64,000 nt of DNA from UBA1926 sp036732005 (GTDB lineage Bacteria > Planctomycetota > Phycisphaerae > Phycisphaerales > UBA1924): NCBI GenBank assembly GCA_036732005.1, contig DAINDF010000007.1, positions 1 through 64,000 of the forward strand, written 5' to 3'. The notes beneath the pieces were generated by a model, which ran no database searches, was not told the origin of the DNA, and worked only from the letters and a program-made list of their open reading frames with translations. This document shows, one piece after another, positions 60,551-64,000 of this stretch. How positions within the stretch are numbered: the first letter of the stretch is position 1; every line of letters begins with the position of its first letter. Made by a program: the position numbers and the translations under genes.

Positions 60551-60753
60551 CGTGCCGCGTCCCTCTAATCGGGTGGATCTATCGACACAACCCGGCCCTC
60601 GGGTTCATCCCCGCCGCCACCCAAGGCCGCATATTTAGGATTTCACCCGGATCCCAGTGGGCCCATGACTCACCGAACCGATGGCGCAGCCCGGAGATGC
60701 ACGCCGACCGACCTCGAATCAAGCCGCAGTGAATCGAGACCGATCAGGTCTGG

Positions 60754-61215
60754 ATGGGAAGCGGACTGGAACAAGTTGTGTACCTCAGCCGCTCAGTTCC
60801 CGATTTGCCGGAAAGCGAGCTGCGCACGATCCAGGAATCCGCCCGGCGGAACAACGAGCGAGACCGAGTTTCCGGGCTGCTCATCTACGACGGATCGCGC
60901 TTTCTTCACCTGCTCGAAGGACCAGGCGAGACCCTCTCCGCGACGGTCGAACGGATCCGAAATGACCGCCGCCACGGCGAAATGACCGTCCTCATCCGCC
61001 GCCCCATCGAGGCCAGGACGATCCATGAGTGGAGCATGGGAGTCGTCAACCTCGCGCGCCGAAGCCGGAAAGCCCGCGCGATGCTCGCAGTGCTCAGCAG
61101 CATCGCAGACCGCTGCGCCAGCGCCGCCTCGGAAGACGAGGCCAATCATGCCGTGCAGGATCTTGTCGCGACATTCGCCTACGAAACGCCACATTCACGA
61201 CACGAGGCCGCCTGA
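60754..61215 (+). CDS. BLUF-domain protein with altered flavin site
   Basis: A 153-residue protein with the BLUF fold over residues 6-100: QVVYLSR (Tyr10), ESARRNNERDRVSGLLIY (Asn34), GSRFLHLLEGPGE, RIRNDRRHGEMTVL, and HEWSMGVV (Trp93, Met95). Spacing is that of AppA Tyr21, Asn45, Gln63, Trp104 and Met106, but the Gln position is His52. That Gln rearranges on blue light in known BLUF proteins, so normal photochemistry should be lost or changed. A helical tail of about 50 residues follows. It lies between two convergent and divergent regulatory genes and may act with them. Confidence 0.82.
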   Translation: MGSGLEQVVYLSRSVPDLPESELRTIQESARRNNERDRVSGLLIYDGSRFLHLLEGPGETLSATVERIRNDRRHGEMTVLIRRPIEARTIHEWSMGVVNLARRSRKARAMLAVLSSIADRCASAASEDEANHAVQDLVATFAYETPHSRHEAA

Positions 61216-61224
61216 GCGGACGCC

Positions 61225-62703
61225 TCAACCCGCCCGACGCTCATCCTCAAGCCCGTACGCCTTCATCTTCTTGTAAAGCGTCGTCCGGTTGATCTCGAGC
61301 GCCTCGGCCGTCTTCTGGCGGTTCCACCCGTTCGCCTCGAGCGCCCGGAGGATGATCCGCCGCTCGGGCTCCTTGAGCGCTTCGACCAGCGGCACCGGCG
61401 CCCACGCGCTGTCCTCGTCGTGGACCTCGCCCGTGCCCTCGACACGCCCCCCGCTCGCGGCCCGCAGCAGGCCCGCGTGCGCCCCCTCGATCACCTGGGG
61501 CGGCAGGTCTCCCAGGTCGATCGTCTGCCCCCGGCACAGCACCGCCGCCCGCTCGACGATGTTCGCCAGTTCACGGACATTGCCCGGGTACGCATACCGC
61601 CGCAACGCGTCCATCGCGGTGGCGCTGAACCCCGCGAAGGTCTTCCCGAGTTCACCCCCGTGCTGCTCCAGGAAATGCTCGGCCAGCATCGGGATGTCCC
61701 CGACGCGGTCCCGCAGCGGGGGCAACTCGATCTTCACCACATTGATCCGGTAATAGAGGTCCTGCCGGAACTCGCCACGCGCCACCAGCTCTTCCAGCGG
61801 CTGGTTCGTCGCGAGGATCACCCGGACATCCACCTCGATCGTCTGCGTCGACCCCACCGGCTCGAACTTCCGCTCCTGCAGCACGCGGAGCAGCTTCAAC
61901 TGCATCGCCGGGCTCGCGCTGTTGATCTCGTCGAGGAACAGCGCCCCCCCGTCCGCCGCGAGGAACCGCCCCGCCTTGTCCGCGTGCGCCCCGGTGAACG
62001 CCCCCTTGACATGGCCGAACAACTCGCTCTCCAGCAGCGTCTCGGGGATCGAGCCGCACGAGAGCTCCACATAGGGCCGGTCGGCCCGCGGCGAGCGGTG
62101 GTGGATCGCGTGCGCGATCAGGCTCTTGCCCGTCCCGCTCTCCCCGCTCATCAGCACCGTCGTCCGGCTCGGCGCGACGGCCTCGATCAGCTCGAACACC
62201 TTCTGCATCCGGTGATCGCCGCCGACGATGTTGTCCAGCCCGAACCGGTCGTCGAGCCGCCGACGCAGCGTCCGGTTCTCCTCCATCAATGCCTGCTGCC
62301 GAAGCGCCCGCTCCAGCGCCACACGCAGCTCGTCGTCCATCACGGGCTTGGTCAGGTAGTCCGCCGCACCGAGCCGCAGCGCCTCCACCGCGCTCTCGAT
62401 CGTGCCGTACCCCGTCAGCATCACCACCGCGGTCGCCGGGTGATGCTCGGCGACCCATCGCAGCAGGTCCAGCCCGCTCTCGTTGGGCATCGACACATCC
62501 GACAGCACCACATGCACCGGCACCGGGATCCGCTTCTCCGCCGACGGGAAGTTCGACGCCCCGTCCAGCAGCGCCCGCGCCTCGGCGACATTCATCGCCG
62601 TCGCCGTCTCGTACCCCTCGCCCGCGAGGTACTCCGCGAGCGATTCCGCCACGATCGGGTCGTCGTCAACGATCAGGATCCGGGCCTTCAACGCCACGCC
62701 CAC
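61225..62703 (-). CDS. NtrC-family sigma-54-dependent response regulator 2
   Basis: A 492-residue activator. The receiver domain has Asp13-Asp15 in ILIVDDDPIV and phospho-acceptor Asp69 in VVLSDVSMPNESG; relative to other NtrC receivers there is an insertion of about ten residues (SNFPSAEKRIPVPV) before that strand. Lys lies in YLTKPVMDDE. AAA+ part: GESGTGKSLIAHAIH, GHVKGAFTGA (sigma-54 loop) and ALFLDEINSAS. C-terminal helix-turn-helix: NRQKTAEALEINRTTLYKKMKAYGL. It ends close to the BLUF gene and follows the second kinase gene by 34 bases. Confidence 0.9.
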   Translation of the reverse strand: MGVALKARILIVDDDPIVAESLAEYLAGEGYETATAMNVAEARALLDGASNFPSAEKRIPVPVHVVLSDVSMPNESGLDLLRWVAEHHPATAVVMLTGYGTIESAVEALRLGAADYLTKPVMDDELRVALERALRQQALMEENRTLRRRLDDRFGLDNIVGGDHRMQKVFELIEAVAPSRTTVLMSGESGTGKSLIAHAIHHRSPRADRPYVELSCGSIPETLLESELFGHVKGAFTGAHADKAGRFLAADGGALFLDEINSASPAMQLKLLRVLQERKFEPVGSTQTIEVDVRVILATNQPLEELVARGEFRQDLYYRINVVKIELPPLRDRVGDIPMLAEHFLEQHGGELGKTFAGFSATAMDALRRYAYPGNVRELANIVERAAVLCRGQTIDLGDLPPQVIEGAHAGLLRAASGGRVEGTGEVHDEDSAWAPVPLVEALKEPERRIILRALEANGWNRQKTAEALEINRTTLYKKMKAYGLEDERRAG

Positions 62704-62737
62704 TCTCCACAGTTCAACCGCATCCGCACCCCTCCGG

Positions 62738-63589
62738 TCATCCGATCGCGTCGCTCGGGATCTCCGGCACCGGGAAGACCGCCCGGAACAACGCCCCGGC
62801 GCCCTCGCGCCGCGGCAGCAGCTCGATCCGCCCGCCCAACTCCAGCACGATCTGCCGGCTCAACGCCAGGCCGATCCCCTGCCCCTCCGCCTTCCGCGTA
62901 AACCCCGGCGCGAACACCTGCCCCGGGTCCACCGCCTCCGGCGGGCCCTCGCCGTCGTCGACCACTTCGAGCACCACACGCTCCACGCCCCCGCGCTCCG
63001 TCCAGCCCAGCCGCGCCTCGACCCGACCCGAGCCCGCCCGCCCCGCGAGCCGGCGCTCGATCGAGTCCAGCGCGTTGTGCAGCGCGTTCAACATCACCGA
63101 GTACACCGGCCCCGCCGCCCGCGGGCCAGACCGGCTGTCGATCTCGATCGAAAGCTCCACCCCGAGCGACGCGGCCCGAGGCCGCACCACATCCACCGCG
63201 TGATCCAGCGCCTCCCCCAGCGAGACCCGCTCCGCCGGCGAGACCGCGGGCGTCCCCAGCGGCAGACCCGCCTTCATCGAGGTCCGCACCAACTCGTTCA
63301 TCTGCATCAACGCGCGACGCACAGTCTCCAACTGCCGACGCGTCCGGTCGAGGTCCTCGGTCAACCCCGCATCGTCCGCCCGGGGCAGGTCACGCTCGGC
63401 GATGGTGATCCAACGCAACGAACCGTCGAGCAGGTTCCGCAACTCGTGCGTCAACGCGGTCAGGCGATCCGCCGCGTCCGCCGCCCCGACCGCCCGTGGC
63501 GCCCGCCGCGCCGCCCCGGCCGCACCACCCGTTCCCGGGGTCTCCCCACCCTGTCCCCCGCTCCCATGATGCACCATGGCATCATTCAT
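62738..63589 (-). CDS. Soluble sensor histidine kinase 2
   Basis: A 283-residue cytoplasmic kinase with no membrane helix. A Gly/Ala-rich N-terminus precedes a HisKA-type helix with His48 in ALTHELRNLLDGSL. The ATPase domain has an N box (VMLNALHNALDSIERR), G1 (VVDDGEGPPEAV), F box (FAPGFTRK) and G2 (GQGIGLALSRQIVLELGG). It lies 34 bases before the second NtrC-type gene and so forms a pair with it. No sensor domain is present, which leaves the input open; a nearby protein such as the BLUF-like or PilZ-receiver protein is one possibility. Confidence 0.85.
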   Translation of the reverse strand: MNDAMVHHGSGGQGGETPGTGGAAGAARRAPRAVGAADAADRLTALTHELRNLLDGSLRWITIAERDLPRADDAGLTEDLDRTRRQLETVRRALMQMNELVRTSMKAGLPLGTPAVSPAERVSLGEALDHAVDVVRPRAASLGVELSIEIDSRSGPRAAGPVYSVMLNALHNALDSIERRLAGRAGSGRVEARLGWTERGGVERVVLEVVDDGEGPPEAVDPGQVFAPGFTRKAEGQGIGLALSRQIVLELGGRIELLPRREGAGALFRAVFPVPEIPSDAIG

Positions 63590-63667
63590 CGGTCAGCGCC
63601 GGGCGCTCCTCAAGAACATGTTGCCCGGAATCGACATCGACGCACCCGAGCCGGGAACCCGCCCGGG

Positions 63668-64000
63668 TCACTTCCACTCGAGCCCTTCCTCGAGCTCATT
63701 CAGGTTCTCGCACCCCGATTCGGTGACGATCACCAAGTCCTCCAGCCGCATCCCCCCCACAGCAAGGGAGTACAGCCCGGGCTCCACCGTCACCGCATCG
63801 CCCACCACCAGTTCGGGGCCCTTGAAATCCAGCAGCGGCGGCTCCTTTAGATCGAGCCCGAGGCCGTGCCCCGTCCCGTGCGGCATCGAGCAGAACGACT
63901 CCGGCGCCCCCGCCTGCGGGAACCCCAACTCGTACCCGTGCCCGGTCAGCACCGCGACCGTCGCCTTATGCACCGCCTCGCCCGTCACCCCCGCGCGGAT
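63668..64000 (-). CDS. M24-family metallopeptidase (Xaa-Pro dipeptidase-like), C-terminal part
   Basis: The last 110 residues of a pita-bread-fold metallopeptidase; the gene runs off the right edge. The conserved block FCSMPHGTGHGLGLDLKEPP carries the metal/catalytic His residues. The second block VTVEPGLYSLAVGGMRLEDLVIVTESGCENL contains the two metal-binding Glu residues of M24 enzymes. Likely Pro-specific peptidase activity (PepQ/PepP type). The frame remains open to the edge. Confidence 0.85.
   Translation of the reverse strand: MRAGVTGEAVHKATVAVLTGHGYELGFPQAGAPESFCSMPHGTGHGLGLDLKEPPLLDFKGPELVVGDAVTVEPGLYSLAVGGMRLEDLVIVTESGCENLNELEEGLEWK

Noticed and set aside
60589..60605. Small hairpin AACCCG/CGGGTT between the PilZ-receiver and BLUF genes
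   Set aside because: A six-base-pair stem without a T run in a divergent promoter region is too weak to call a terminator or attenuator.
1..64000. CRISPR arrays, insertion sequences, integrases, toxin-antitoxin pairs and phage genes
   Set aside because: I looked for direct repeats with regular spacing, transposase motifs and phage modules and saw none. The XRE/membrane pair lacks toxin features.

Overview
The window is a very GC-rich bacterial chromosome segment, densely packed with genes on both strands. It looks like a flagellated, lipid A-making member of the Planctomycetota, probably class Phycisphaerae. That placement is inferred from the base composition, a PEP-CTERM-type secreted protein, a tricorn-like S41 protease, an LpxI-type lipid A enzyme, a MoxR/DUF58/Bat locus and many Cys-rich ribbon proteins of unknown role. 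No rRNA, insertion sequence, CRISPR array or phage gene was found. The only RNA gene seen is tRNA-Phe(GAA).

Positions 1-16626 (all minus strand) hold flagellar genes in the order known from the Bacillus fla/che operon: flgB-flgC-fliE-fliF-fliG-fliH-fliI-fliJ-motE/ylxF-fliK-flgD-flg_new-flgE. The last gene runs off the left edge. Upstream lie a GNAT gene, an NtrC-type regulator, a soluble histidine kinase, a FlgN-like chaperone and a membrane-anchored TPR protein. A sigma-54-like -24/-12 element precedes flgB, which fits the GAFTGA-bearing regulator. Positions 16767-20006 hold four genes of unknown role (RDD protein, lipoprotein, cytoplasmic protein, mini zinc-ribbon protein).

Positions 20224-36167 are mixed housekeeping and stress genes: lpxI, a TlyA-like methyltransferase without its S4 domain, an arsR-arsC-acr3 operon, obgE, a PilZ protein, a Fur/PerR regulator without structural-zinc cysteines, a lipoprotein with eight EF-hands, queF, a redoxin, a BFD-like [2Fe-2S] protein, an SDR, an acyl-CoA ligase, an XRE regulator with its membrane-protein partner under tandem operators, nfo, a TPR lipoprotein and tRNA-Phe.

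Positions 36266-50570 hold a CYTH protein, an M20 peptidase, a ribbon membrane protein with ispG and a lipase-like lipoprotein, and then a minus-strand MoxR-DUF58-Bat operon headed by a DUF3467 gene. Positions 50859-54859 make trehalose: otsA followed by an unusual fusion of OtsB phosphatase with a GH15 glycosidase. A tricorn-like protease and a PEP-CTERM protein follow.

Positions 59369-63589 form a signalling neighbourhood that is the most unusual part of the window. It has a PilZ-REC protein ending in an Hpt-like domain whose phospho-accepting His is Gln, a BLUF-fold protein whose photoactive Gln is His, a second NtrC-type regulator and a second soluble histidine kinase. An M24 peptidase runs off the right edge.
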